Source: an uncultured Bacilli bacterium
GTDB taxonomy: Bacteria; Bacillota_I; Bacilli_A; RF39; UBA660
Length of the DNA: 23,674 nucleotides
Direction: 5' to 3'
Assembly: GCA_947630415.1 (NCBI GenBank)
Contig: CANRHM010000009.1
Coordinates: forward strand, 1-23,674
Positions within the stretch are counted from its first letter, which is position 1; each line of letters opens with the position of its first letter. The notes under the pieces were generated by a model. It was not told the origin of the DNA. It did no database searches and was given only the letters and a program-made list of their open reading frames with translations. This document shows positions 7,975 through 15,408 of the stretch, one piece after another. Both the position numbers and the translations under genes were made by a program.

Positions 7975-8868
7975 CTACTTTATTATTTTTTGATAGATAG
8001 GACCTATTTTATCTTTCGCTTCATCGATTCGTTTTAAAGCAGGAGATAAAGTGTCTTCTATTTCAGGAAATTGTAATCTAGCTAAATTTATTTTCTCCCT
8101 CATAAATTGTAAATCTTCTTCTAGTGATGTCATTTTAGAAATTGTTTCTTTTTGTTTTTCTTTCATCAACTGATAAGGTAGTAAGATTTCTTGTTCTAAA
8201 TGAGGTAAAAACGAGAATACAAAATTTGTAGGGATTCCCGAAGTTAGAATATTTTTACTCAAATAGTAGGAAGTAGAACCTAAACGTATAAAAGTAATAG
8301 GACTTATTTTGAACCAAACTTCTTCCCCTGATAGAGCATAATAACCATTATGGAAAGTACAATTAGTTGATTTGATACGAATATACTTATGTTCATTTAA
8401 CCTGCAAGTAGGATTGATCTTAAACGATAAATCATTACTATTTTCACAGGTTGCATACGACTCATACGAATAGGACAGACCTCCATTTAAATAAAGTTCT
8501 TCTAAATGACATTTTTCTTGAAGCGTAACTAAATCTTGAGGATAGAGTCCAAAAGTTAAAATAGAAGGAAGATTTTTAGCGCTTCCCAAAATATCCTTCT
8601 CATCTAGTTCTAATAAAAGTCTAATACCTATACCAGAAGCATGAGCATCATAGGAAAGTCCCGTCCCCACATTCTTATTAAAAATATATGGAAGAGGACT
8701 TCTTTCCTTCGTTATATAATACCTAGCTAAGTTTTTATTGATTTCTTTTCTTGGAGTCGTTCCTTGGGAAAGCGCAAAATCAGAGTACGGTGCTAAATAG
8801 GGATTTATTTTGTATTGGTCTTCGGTAAGAAGCATTAATTCTTCTTCACTAGGTAATCTTAATTTCAT
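7975..8868 (-). CDS. Array paralogue 4 (DUF6273-like), uncharacterised
   Basis: A 297-residue protein and the clearest link of this array to DUF6273-type proteins. It opens LPSEEEL, then YSDFALSQG (28-36), YYITKERSP (50-58) and SGIGIRLLLEL (78-88). This mirrors the family's C-terminal run of the DYA..G, WWLRSP and GVRPAL type. Only afterwards come GLYPQ (107-111), KYIRI (161-165), WFKISPITF (185-193) and LSKNILTSGIP (203-213), which in ordinary DUF6273 proteins lie at the N-terminus. The C-terminal 60 residues are helical and end YQKIIK. It has no export signal and no assigned function. Confidence 0.75.
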   Translation of the reverse strand: MKLRLPSEEELMLLTEDQYKINPYLAPYSDFALSQGTTPRKEINKNLARYYITKERSPLPYIFNKNVGTGLSYDAHASGIGIRLLLELDEKDILGSAKNLPSILTFGLYPQDLVTLQEKCHLEELYLNGGLSYSYESYATCENSNDLSFKINPTCRLNEHKYIRIKSTNCTFHNGYYALSGEEVWFKISPITFIRLGSTSYYLSKNILTSGIPTNFVFSFLPHLEQEILLPYQLMKEKQKETISKMTSLEEDLQFMREKINLARLQFPEIEDTLSPALKRIDEAKDKIGPIYQKIIK

Positions 8869-8881
8869 AAGTAATCACTCC

Positions 8882-9757
8882 TTATACTTTTTTATATTGT
8901 TTGGGAAGTTCTTCTTTTACTTTATCTAATGCTGTAATTAAAGGATTTAGATCTTCCTCTAAAGAAGTATCTTTTAAACGCAGAAGGCAAAGACGTTCTT
9001 GTACAAAAGTAATACGTTCTAACGGGGTTTTATCTTGGGACTTTATTTTGGAAGGGATGATTTCTTTATCCATATAATTTTTTAGGTAACTGGTTAAATA
9101 AGGTACATAAGATTGATTGAAATGGTAGCCAAAAGGAAGTCCACCTAAAAGGATTTTTTGAGACATAACGGAACAAGGATTGCCTTCATGGAGAAACCAT
9201 TTAATAGGACTTACTTTAAATAAGACGGTTCCCCAAGGTTTATCTAAATCGTCAAATGGAAAATTTTCTTTTGTTAAATAAACATATTTTTGACCTTGAA
9301 GAAAGTATTCTGTTAAAGAATATATTTTAGGAGGTAGTTTGGAATCTAATACTAATGGAATATGATAAATTTTTCCCGTCTTTTTTAAATCGTTTAGAAC
9401 AAGATGGGCTTTAAAAAAATCTAATTCTTCTTGAGAAACCATTTCTTGGGGATATTCACCAAGGGAAAAAGTAGAGGTGTTTTTTCCATCTAGATACTTA
9501 TAAACAAATGATACATATGCGATATTTAAATGAAGCGATAGACGAAGATTATTTAGATTCCAGGCATTGGCCATGAATGGTTTTCCATTTTCTTTCATCA
9601 CGTTAAAATATTTATCTTCGATCCAATAGGTATTTTGAAAAGGAGGATAAAGATAGGTGCTAGTGCATTCATAAAGAAAAGTTGCAAAATCGGTGGGGTC
9701 TACTTCTTTATGCTTTATTTCTCTATAATTAGGAAGAACTAAATCATAGTCGTTCAT
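8882..9757 (-). CDS. Array paralogue 3 (DUF6273-like), uncharacterised
   Basis: A 291-residue protein with PTDFA (21-25), TYWIED (43-48), a LRLSLHL strand (71-77), GEYPQEMVS (100-108), KYVYL (157-161), LFKVSPIKW (179-187), MSQKILLGGLPF (198-209) and RITFVQERLCLLR (248-260). It ends LPKQYKKV. The Trp that opens the WFKVSP motif elsewhere is Leu here. The start lies 1 nt beyond the stop of paralogue 2, so translation is probably coupled. Confidence 0.75.
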   Translation of the reverse strand: MNDYDLVLPNYREIKHKEVDPTDFATFLYECTSTYLYPPFQNTYWIEDKYFNVMKENGKPFMANAWNLNNLRLSLHLNIAYVSFVYKYLDGKNTSTFSLGEYPQEMVSQEELDFFKAHLVLNDLKKTGKIYHIPLVLDSKLPPKIYSLTEYFLQGQKYVYLTKENFPFDDLDKPWGTVLFKVSPIKWFLHEGNPCSVMSQKILLGGLPFGYHFNQSYVPYLTSYLKNYMDKEIIPSKIKSQDKTPLERITFVQERLCLLRLKDTSLEEDLNPLITALDKVKEELPKQYKKV

Positions 9758-9758
9758 T

Positions 9759-10676
9759 TTATTTCACCTTCTTATACTGTTTAGGTAATTCACACTGGAT
9801 ACATTCCACCTCGTTTAAAAGCAAATCAAAATAGTCTTGTGATTCGGTGTACATGCCTCTTAGCAATTTAAGACGTTCATCGATAAAGGTAAGACGGTCT
9901 TCTATTGTTTTTTGCTTAGGTTCTTCTAAAGGAAGGATATTTTTTTCTTCTATGTTTTCTCTTGGTACTCTAATTTCTTGGGACAGATGGGCATTTAGAA
10001 AATGTGCTACATAACTTTCATCCGAGGAAAGAAGTGAATATAAATTTCTATTGGCTGGGTCCATCGTATAAGGAATACCTCCTAGAAGACAATCTCTAGA
10101 AAGTAGGAATCCTTGTTTGGGATAGGAATACCAAGAAATAGGCTCCACTTGGAACCAAACCATTTCACCCCGATGATAAAAGGTCTTATGTAAATATTTA
10201 TCTTGTTCTAGTCGCATTCTAATATAAGTGCATCCTTCGTATTCATACTCGTATTTACGAGAACCCGCACGGTATTCATTAAGCGTAAATAAACGTCCTG
10301 TTTTAGAAAGGGAGCCCTCCTCTACTAATTTTGTTAATTTATTAGCAAGAAATCGATCCACTAGTGTTTGAGGATATTCACCATAGAAAATACGTCCTTC
10401 TTCAAAAGAAGCAGCTTCTTCTTCATTCATCATAAGCGCCACTCTTACAAAAGCTTCCTTCATAAGTTCTTCGGAAAAAGGTTTTACTTTTCTTGTTTCT
10501 TCCGATTCCAAAACAAAAGCGTGATTTTGAATACCTTCTTTTTCAATATAATACTGGTTTTTTCCATAACTTTTATTTTTACTAAGTGCATAGGCTAAAT
10601 CCGTGGGCATAGAACTTAAGACCACCGGATATGGAATTTCCTTTATCATTTTAGTAGTAGGTATGATTAACTGCAT
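9759..10676 (-). CDS. Array paralogue 2 (DUF6273-like), uncharacterised
   Basis: A 305-residue protein: MPTDLAYALS (23-32), QYYIEK (41-46), a FVRVALMM strand (76-83), GEYPQ (99-103), YIRMRL (151-156), WFQVEPISW (174-182), LLSRDCLLGGIPYTM (191-205) and DRLTFIDERLKLLRG (260-274). It ends LPKQYKKVK, nearly the same tail as paralogue 3, so 2 and 3 may be the most recent duplicates. The start is 1 nt after paralogue 1, behind a GAGGGG ribosome site inside the end of that gene. Confidence 0.75.
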   Translation of the reverse strand: MQLIIPTTKMIKEIPYPVVLSSMPTDLAYALSKNKSYGKNQYYIEKEGIQNHAFVLESEETRKVKPFSEELMKEAFVRVALMMNEEEAASFEEGRIFYGEYPQTLVDRFLANKLTKLVEEGSLSKTGRLFTLNEYRAGSRKYEYEYEGCTYIRMRLEQDKYLHKTFYHRGEMVWFQVEPISWYSYPKQGFLLSRDCLLGGIPYTMDPANRNLYSLLSSDESYVAHFLNAHLSQEIRVPRENIEEKNILPLEEPKQKTIEDRLTFIDERLKLLRGMYTESQDYFDLLLNEVECIQCELPKQYKKVK

Positions 10677-10677
10677 T

Positions 10678-11643
10678 TTATCCCCTCTTTACTTTCTGAT
10701 AACCTTCACTTTGCAAAGTGGCCTGGACATGACTAACTCTTTCTATAATACTTTCTAAACTATCTTCATGTCCTAAAACGAAAGGTTTCAATAAATTCAA
10801 ACGTTCTTTAATAAAAGTTAAATCACGATCAATTGTATTTCCCCTTGGTAACGTATTATTGTTTTTATCCAATTCTACTTCATCAAATAAATCGTGTACT
10901 AAATAGGTATTTAAAAATTGATCCATCATGGGACTATACACATCATCATCGTGTAAATTATATTGTATTCCAGATAGCAAACTTTTTTGGGATATGATTG
11001 TTGAAGTATTCGGATCTATTAGCCATGTAACAGGACTTACTTTAAACCAAGCAACATCATGAAAACGATAATTTTTTCCATTCGATAAAGTCACTTGTAA
11101 AGTAGAAGGATTAACGTGGTAACGAACAAAGCGTTCATCGTTCATTTGATATTCTTCTAAAACAAGAGGTTCAAAAGGACGATACTCATCTAAAGAAGAT
11201 ACTTTATCTACAACATATTGTTTTCCTGTTTTTAAAAGTCTATTTTGTTGATAATAGGTTTCTAATTCAAGACTTTGAGAAAGAGACGCTACTTCTTGAG
11301 GATAAAAACCATATTCAATTACCTTTATTCCTTCTTCTTCATAACTTAAGTGATCTTTTATAAAATCCATCGTAGATTCCATATGTAAAACGGGACAAAT
11401 AGCAAAGGATCTTTTATAACCAGGCCTAACCCTAAGCTCATCTTCCGACAAGAAAAATCCATACATTTTCTTGTCTTCACTAGAAAAGATCGATTTCGTC
11501 AAAAGTAATTCAGGTAAGTCTCCTACTCCAGTCGCTTTGGCAAAATCGGTACCTAAAAAACAATTTTCTCTATTTTTAGATAAATACCTCCAATCTATTT
11601 GATCGAGTTCAGGCAAATCTACCATTTTACCCTTACTAGTCAT
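10678..11643 (-). CDS. Array paralogue 1 (DUF6273-like), promoter-proximal, uncharacterised
   Basis: At 321 residues this is the longest member and the first gene of the array transcript. Marks: VDLPELDQI start, GTDFAKATGV (31-40), SFAICPVLHM (79-88, comparable to the GVRPVLHL-type strand of DUF6273 proteins), GFYPQEVAS (112-120), FVRYHV (172-177), WFKVSPVTW (199-207), ISQKSLLSGIQYN (217-229) and RDLTFIKERLNLL (273-285). It ends GYQKVKRG. It has a good ribosome site (AGGGAAGTGAG) and a strong promoter about 20 nt upstream of the start. Soluble and of unknown function. Confidence 0.75.
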   Translation of the reverse strand: MTSKGKMVDLPELDQIDWRYLSKNRENCFLGTDFAKATGVGDLPELLLTKSIFSSEDKKMYGFFLSEDELRVRPGYKRSFAICPVLHMESTMDFIKDHLSYEEEGIKVIEYGFYPQEVASLSQSLELETYYQQNRLLKTGKQYVVDKVSSLDEYRPFEPLVLEEYQMNDERFVRYHVNPSTLQVTLSNGKNYRFHDVAWFKVSPVTWLIDPNTSTIISQKSLLSGIQYNLHDDDVYSPMMDQFLNTYLVHDLFDEVELDKNNNTLPRGNTIDRDLTFIKERLNLLKPFVLGHEDSLESIIERVSHVQATLQSEGYQKVKRG

Positions 11644-11670
11644 AATCTCACTTCCCTAAACTTGCTTTTT

Positions 11671-11699
11671 ATAATAACACTTTTCGCTTTTTAGTGCAA
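11671..11699 (-). promoter_or_regulatory. Promoter of the six-paralogue array
   Basis: On the minus strand TTGCAC (11694-11699) and TATTAT (11671-11676) are 17 bp apart. It lies directly downstream of the oligoendopeptidase terminator and about 30 bp before the first array gene. No second promoter of similar quality is seen inside the array, whose gaps are 1-13 nt. Confidence 0.6.
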
Positions 11700-11701
11700 A
11701 G

Positions 11702-11729
11702 AAAAAAGGCCTTTTTTAAAACCTTTTTT
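11702..11729 (-). terminator. Intrinsic terminator of the oligoendopeptidase gene
   Basis: An 8-bp inverted repeat AAAAAAGG/CCTTTTTT (11702-11709 with 11722-11729) has a 12-nt loop. The right arm overlaps the stop codon of the gene it ends. The T-rich left arm supplies the U tract on the minus strand. Confidence 0.65.
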
Positions 11730-13425
11730 ACTTTATTTTGATTTTGTCTGTTTCTGTTTCAATTGTATCCATGATTTCTTTTAAAATATCGGAGGTAAAT
11801 GGGTTATGTAAGTCTCCTTCTTCTAAGAGTTCCAAATAAGATTTTCTTCCTCCTATTTTAGCTAAATGAATATATTTTTCTTTGGCTTTTTCTCTATCTT
11901 TTAGCGATAACATCCAAATTTCTAGGGCTGCTACATAGGCAAGAGCATAATCGATATAGTAAAATGGATTTTGATAGATATGTGATTGAGGAACAAATTT
12001 GCCTCCCTGGTCCAAATACGGCATATCGCTAAAATCTAATTCGGGTTGATACATTTTTTCAAGTTTACGCCACAAGGCACGTCTTTCTTGAGGAGTCATT
12101 TGAGGATTTAGATAGACTTCTTCTTGAAAGTGATCGACTAGTGCTCCATAAGGTAAAAAACCAATGGCATCCAGTAAGTGTTTGTATAAGAAACGATTGG
12201 TGTCTTCTTTAAAAAATGCTTCCATATAAGGATGAGTTAAGTATTCCATCGAAATCGAGAAGATTTCTGCTGCTTCGTTCGTTGGAAAAGCAAGCTCTTC
12301 TAAAATCATCGGATTATCTTTATTGCTTTGATAAACTTGGAAAGAATGCCCAAACTCATGGGTTAACACTTCCACATCGTGACTTGTTTTATTGAAGTTT
12401 GCAAAAATGAAAGGAACATTCCATTTCTCGATAAATTGACAGTAACCACCTGTCGTTTTTCCTTCTTTGGCGGTCAAATTAAGTAAGTGGTTTTCTTTCA
12501 TCATCTCAAAGGTGTCTTTAAAACTAGAGCCCATTTTTTGATACATTTCTAAAGCTTTCTCTACAAGATCCTCTTCCTCCCCTTTTGGTGTTGGATTTCC
12601 TTCTTTATAGAAAATACCATTATCGTAATAGTGAGAGGTATCAAGATTTAGTCTTTCTTTTCTAAGTTTTTCTTGTTTTTGAACAAAAGGTACCACAAAG
12701 TCGACGATTTTCTTTCTAAGGGATGCTACATCTTCTTTGGTGTAACCGATTCGATCCATTCCAAGATAACCTACTGGAACATAATTAGGGAAACCTAACT
12801 TTTTAGCAATCCGATCACGTACTTTTACAAGACTATCATAGATTTCATCAAACTCTTTTTCGTGTTCTTCAAAGAAAGACCAAAAAGCATCGTTTGCTCT
12901 TTTACGAATGGTACGATCTTTACTCGAACGAAAAGGAGATAATTGGGATAAGTTATAGATTTGTCCATCGAACTCAATTTTAGCACTTCCAATAAGAGAG
13001 GTATATTTACTACAAAGTCTATTTTCTTCTTTTTCATCTTCGATAATCGAAGGATTAAAAAGTTTTAATCTATTTTCTACTTTTCTAAAAAATTGAGGTG
13101 GAATTTCTTCTTTTAATTCTTCTTTCCAAGGACAAGCTACCACCATTTCATAGAATTGTTGATGAATCGCATCGTACTCTGGAATCATTTCATCAAAATA
13201 ATCTTGTTCTTGTTTATAAAAAGGATCTTTCGTATTAATGGTATAACGAATGTTAGCCAACTGATACATGGCTACAGTCTCGTTCCAATCACTATTAATC
13301 TTTTTAAAGAGGGTTAAAAAAACTTCTTTACTTGGAGCTTCTTTTAAAGCTTTATAGTCTTTCATAGCTCTTTCTTTAAATACTTCAAAATCAGGTCTTT
13401 GATATTCCATTTTTTCAAAATCCAT
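11728..13425 (-). CDS. M3-family oligoendopeptidase (PepF-like)
   Basis: A cytoplasmic zinc metallopeptidase that cuts short peptides, about 565 residues. The zinc motif HEFGH is at 356-360, with the third-ligand glutamate region PTNEAAEIFS following about 25 residues later. The substrate-binding tail YIDYALAYVAAL is typical of the M3B oligoendopeptidase group. The frame also opens at 13434. I prefer ATG 13425 because the GAAAGGA site then sits about 8 nt away instead of touching the start codon. The gene has a long structured leader with two short ORFs, and the second ends inside this gene's first codons. No signal peptide is present. Confidence 0.92.
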   Translation of the reverse strand: MDFEKMEYQRPDFEVFKERAMKDYKALKEAPSKEVFLTLFKKINSDWNETVAMYQLANIRYTINTKDPFYKQEQDYFDEMIPEYDAIHQQFYEMVVACPWKEELKEEIPPQFFRKVENRLKLFNPSIIEDEKEENRLCSKYTSLIGSAKIEFDGQIYNLSQLSPFRSSKDRTIRKRANDAFWSFFEEHEKEFDEIYDSLVKVRDRIAKKLGFPNYVPVGYLGMDRIGYTKEDVASLRKKIVDFVVPFVQKQEKLRKERLNLDTSHYYDNGIFYKEGNPTPKGEEEDLVEKALEMYQKMGSSFKDTFEMMKENHLLNLTAKEGKTTGGYCQFIEKWNVPFIFANFNKTSHDVEVLTHEFGHSFQVYQSNKDNPMILEELAFPTNEAAEIFSISMEYLTHPYMEAFFKEDTNRFLYKHLLDAIGFLPYGALVDHFQEEVYLNPQMTPQERRALWRKLEKMYQPELDFSDMPYLDQGGKFVPQSHIYQNPFYYIDYALAYVAALEIWMLSLKDREKAKEKYIHLAKIGGRKSYLELLEEGDLHNPFTSDILKEIMDTIETETDKIKIK

Positions 13426-13531
13426 TCGTATCATCCTTTCTTGTTTCTTTTTTAGTATACCAAAAAGAAGTAGATTTTACTACTTCTTCGAAATCTTTTA
13501 ACAAAAAAAGAGCATTTGCTAAAATTACCAT
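13415..13531 (-). CDS. Short 38-codon ORF overlapping the oligoendopeptidase start
   Basis: It starts MVILANALFLLKDFEEVV behind a strong AGAAGGAG site 5 nt from the ATG, and stops with TGA at 13415, inside the first codons of the peptidase gene in another frame. The initiation signal is stronger than that of the peptidase itself. It could be a leader peptide whose translation controls the peptidase by re-initiation, or it could open the hairpin that spans its first codons. No family is recognised. Confidence 0.4.
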   Translation of the reverse strand: MVILANALFLLKDFEEVVKSTSFWYTKKETRKDDTNGF

Positions 13532-13570
13532 AATTCTCCTTCTATTCTTAATAGTAATTATTTTGCTCTT
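13503..13570 (-). promoter_or_regulatory. Terminator-like hairpin inside the peptidase leader (attenuator candidate)
   Basis: On the minus strand AAGAGCA at the 13570 side pairs with TGCTCTT near 13506-13512, followed by seven T. An inner helix (GTAATT-bulge-TTTT with AAAATTAC) extends it. The loop contains the ribosome site and ATG of the 38-codon ORF. The upstream 14-codon ORF ends within its left arm, so a ribosome there would disturb the stem. This arrangement is typical of translation-linked attenuators; a plain terminator is the alternative. Confidence 0.45.
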
Positions 13571-13602
13571 AAAATAGATAATAGCATTTGATTTTCATCC
13601 AT
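13558..13602 (-). CDS. Possible 14-residue leader peptide (MDENQMLLSILRAK)
   Basis: The first ATG-initiated frame of useful length in the leader transcript, with a modest AAAAGAG site 10-11 nt upstream. It ends in TAA where the terminator-like hairpin begins. Leu/Ile-rich short ORFs directly before such a hairpin are usual in ribosome-sensing attenuators. Evidence is positional only. Confidence 0.35.
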   Translation of the reverse strand: MDENQMLLSILRAK

Positions 13603-13635
13603 CAAACATACTCTTTTTATGTCTTTCGTAAGACA

Positions 13636-13670
13636 ACTATACTATACCATAAATTATGTTTTTTTTACAA
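13636..13670 (-). promoter_or_regulatory. Promoter of the peptidase leader transcript
   Basis: Minus-strand TTGTAA (13665-13670), an 18-bp spacer and TATAGT (13641-13646), with a second overlapping TATAGT at 13636. The predicted RNA would begin near 13634, at a small hairpin (13621-13634, GTCTT-ACGA-AAGAC). This leaves a leader of about 200 nt before the peptidase. Confidence 0.5.
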
Positions 13671-13682
13671 GATAACAACGAT

Positions 13683-13697
13683 TGGTAATAATTACCA
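13683..13697. repeat. 15-nt palindrome TGGTAAT-A-ATTACCA
   Basis: A perfect 7-bp inverted repeat around one base, just upstream of the peptidase-leader promoter and after the DUF305 stop. ATTACCAT recurs at 13524-13531. It could be an operator; as a terminator it would fit only the plus strand, where no gene precedes it. Confidence 0.3.
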
Positions 13698-13717
13698 TGT
13701 TTTTTTATTTAAAACCA

Positions 13718-14284
13718 TTAACGCCTGATTAAAAGACTCCGTATTTGTTTTAACTGTTCAACTCCCTCGGATTGTTGTTGAATGATTTTTTGGGCTAATG
13801 CGCGAAGTCTTGGATCAATCGAAAAAGACAACACGTTTTGGCACATTTTAATGGCTCCTTCATGATGAGGAATCATTTCAGTAGTAAAGTCTAAATTGAT
13901 GTTATTTGTGCGTGCACTACTCTGCATTTCATTTAACATGGTATTCACAATTTCGAAATAATTATTAAAATACTTGTCTTGTTCCTCTTGGGTGTTCATG
14001 GTAGTTTCTTTAGTCCTTGCAATCTCTTGCATCTCATTAATTTCTTCTTGTTGGACCTTCATGATATTGTTGGCGATTTGAACTAAAGGGGGATAAGCCG
14101 AAAAACGTAGTAAATTTGAAGACATCTCGATGGCCGCTAAGTGATGAGGAATCATGCACCGAATAAAATCGATGGTTAAATCGTTTGTAAGTCTTGGATA
14201 AAGCATAGCATTCCCCATCTTTTTTAAAATACGATCAAAACTTGCTAGATAGATGGTCGCTTTTTGTTCACTTGAACTATTCAT
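13718..14284 (-). CDS. DUF305 protein with two MIPHH repeats
   Basis: A 188-residue, mostly helical protein made of two DUF305 units. Each carries the MIPHHxxAIxM signature (44-54 and 137-147) about 93 residues apart. DUF305 proteins adopt a ferritin-like helical fold, and some bind copper or silver through the His pair and Met residues. Unlike many DUF305 proteins there is no signal peptide or lipobox, so this copy is probably cytoplasmic. It is a single gene with an AGGAAGGTG ribosome site. A metal-binding role is inferred from the family only. Confidence 0.85.
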   Translation of the reverse strand: MNSSSEQKATIYLASFDRILKKMGNAMLYPRLTNDLTIDFIRCMIPHHLAAIEMSSNLLRFSAYPPLVQIANNIMKVQQEEINEMQEIARTKETTMNTQEEQDKYFNNYFEIVNTMLNEMQSSARTNNINLDFTTEMIPHHEGAIKMCQNVLSFSIDPRLRALAQKIIQQQSEGVEQLKQIRSLLIRR

Positions 14285-14370
14285 TTTTCACCTTCCTACT
14301 ATAACATAGTAGAAAAAACTTTTTTGGTGACTATTCTTCTTTTAAGGAAAGATGAATAATGATTCAATGT

Positions 14371-14424
14371 AACAAGTTCGCACATTATAAATAGTTGAAT
14401 TTTTTTATACTAGCACGACTTGTT
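14371..14424. repeat. Imperfect inverted repeat downstream of the AbiEi-like gene
   Basis: AACAAGTtCG (14371-14380) faces CGACTTGTT (14416-14424), immediately after the stop of the antitoxin-like gene and in the place where its toxin gene would normally begin. It lacks a U tract, so it is a weak terminator at best. It may mark a deletion scar. Confidence 0.3.
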
Positions 14425-14426
14425 CA

Positions 14427-15029
14427 CTATAATAACACTTCCATATATTCGTTTACTTTCTTTTCAATTTTCATAATTTTAGCATACTTTGTAAGTTTAC
14501 TTAAATTTTTGTTTTTACTTCTAGCATAACCTTTAAGTGCTTTTCCAAATATTTCGCCATCAATCTTATTTTTATTTTTGATAATATCGCAAATCGTTCG
14601 CTCTATATCATAAACTTTAATTTTCATACCAAAAGGAGAGATCATCTCTATTACTCCTAAATCCAAAATATCTTTACTTACAAAATTAAGAATTACATTT
14701 TTTTGTTTTTGTAAAGCACCACTATAACCAAAAGGCAAAGTTACATTATATACTAACGGATTACGATTAGATAGTTTATGCAAATATAAAGCGGTAGCCA
14801 TTGAAAATCTCGCATTTTTACTTTTAGAAGCAATTTTATAATATTCGTCTGCAATATAATTGGGAAGTCCATAATATCCTTTTGAAATTCTTACTAAACT
14901 GCCCTTCTTTACCATATTTGTTAAAAATCTTCTTTCAACTCCATTATCTACAACTTCATTCGTTGTAATATAGCCATTGTTTTTTTCAACCATTTTTAAA
15001 ATTTTTTCATAATTCATCGTTTCATACAT
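14427..15029 (-). CDS. AbiEi-type antitoxin (type IV toxin-antitoxin), toxin gene absent
   Basis: A 200-residue protein. The N-terminal winged helix (about 5-60, NGYITTNEVVDNGVERRFL, then a wing ending RISKGYYGLP) and the following antitoxin domain with ERTICDII match the AbiEi/COG5340 family. AbiEi represses its own operon and counters AbiEii, a nucleotidyltransferase toxin normally encoded next, often overlapping. Here the next 140 nt hold no such frame and then comes DUF305, so the antitoxin is orphaned. The start is uncertain: ATG 15029 touches its AAAGGGA site, while ATG 15017 sits 13 nt away. Codon use is more AT-rich than in neighbours, suggesting transfer. Confidence 0.8.
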   Translation of the reverse strand: MYETMNYEKILKMVEKNNGYITTNEVVDNGVERRFLTNMVKKGSLVRISKGYYGLPNYIADEYYKIASKSKNARFSMATALYLHKLSNRNPLVYNVTLPFGYSGALQKQKNVILNFVSKDILDLGVIEMISPFGMKIKVYDIERTICDIIKNKNKIDGEIFGKALKGYARSKNKNLSKLTKYAKIMKIEKKVNEYMEVLL

Positions 15030-15408
15030 TCCCTTTCTAACTAAAATTTTGACATTTTTTCGTTAAAAAGGGAATGATTTTTATCAAATTTTATGAATTT
15101 TCTATTTGTTTGTAAAAATCTTACCGTAATGTTAGAGCACATACACATTCGATATGGCTAGTTTGTACATTATGAATATATCGTTTTTCCACTTTTGATC
15201 TTACTCTTATCTTTATAGAATAGATTACGCTTTCTATTTTCATCATCTACTTTGATTTTACCCTAAGTGCTCACATTAGTTAATATTTGTGTGAGTGATT
15301 AGTGCAACTTTTTTAAATTGCTTATGAGTAATAATTATTTTCTTAAATCAGTGCACTACGTTCTTTTTTAATACGACTGAATAGTTGTTTTTCTTTATTT
15401 ATAAAGGT
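15030..15408. other. Gene-poor AT-rich tract with a degraded duplicate
   Basis: Between the antitoxin-like gene and the RNA methyltransferase gene. It holds the methyltransferase 3'-end remnant (15121-15246), an inverted repeat CTCACA/TGTGAG (15270-15275 with 15290-15295) and no other plausible gene. No clear terminator for the methyltransferase is visible. It looks like a site of past insertion and decay. Confidence 0.5.
15121..15246 (-). pseudogene. Remnant repeating the 3' end of the RNA methyltransferase gene
   Basis: Positions 15121-15157 match 15409-15445, the last 12 codons of the adjacent methyltransferase, at 31 of 37 bases including the stop. In frame it reads HIECVCALTLR against HVECVCALKLR. 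The frame stays open for 41 codons back to an ATG at 15246, but the upstream part (SKVEKRYIHNVQTS) does not match the neighbour. It may be the tail of a different, lost TrmA-family paralogue or a partial duplication. Probably not functional. Confidence 0.55.

Noticed and set aside
13718..15029. DUF305 gene as the toxin partner of the AbiEi-like antitoxin
   Set aside because: DUF305 is a ferritin-like helical family with MIPHH motifs, has no nucleotidyltransferase signature, and is separated from the antitoxin gene by 142 nt.
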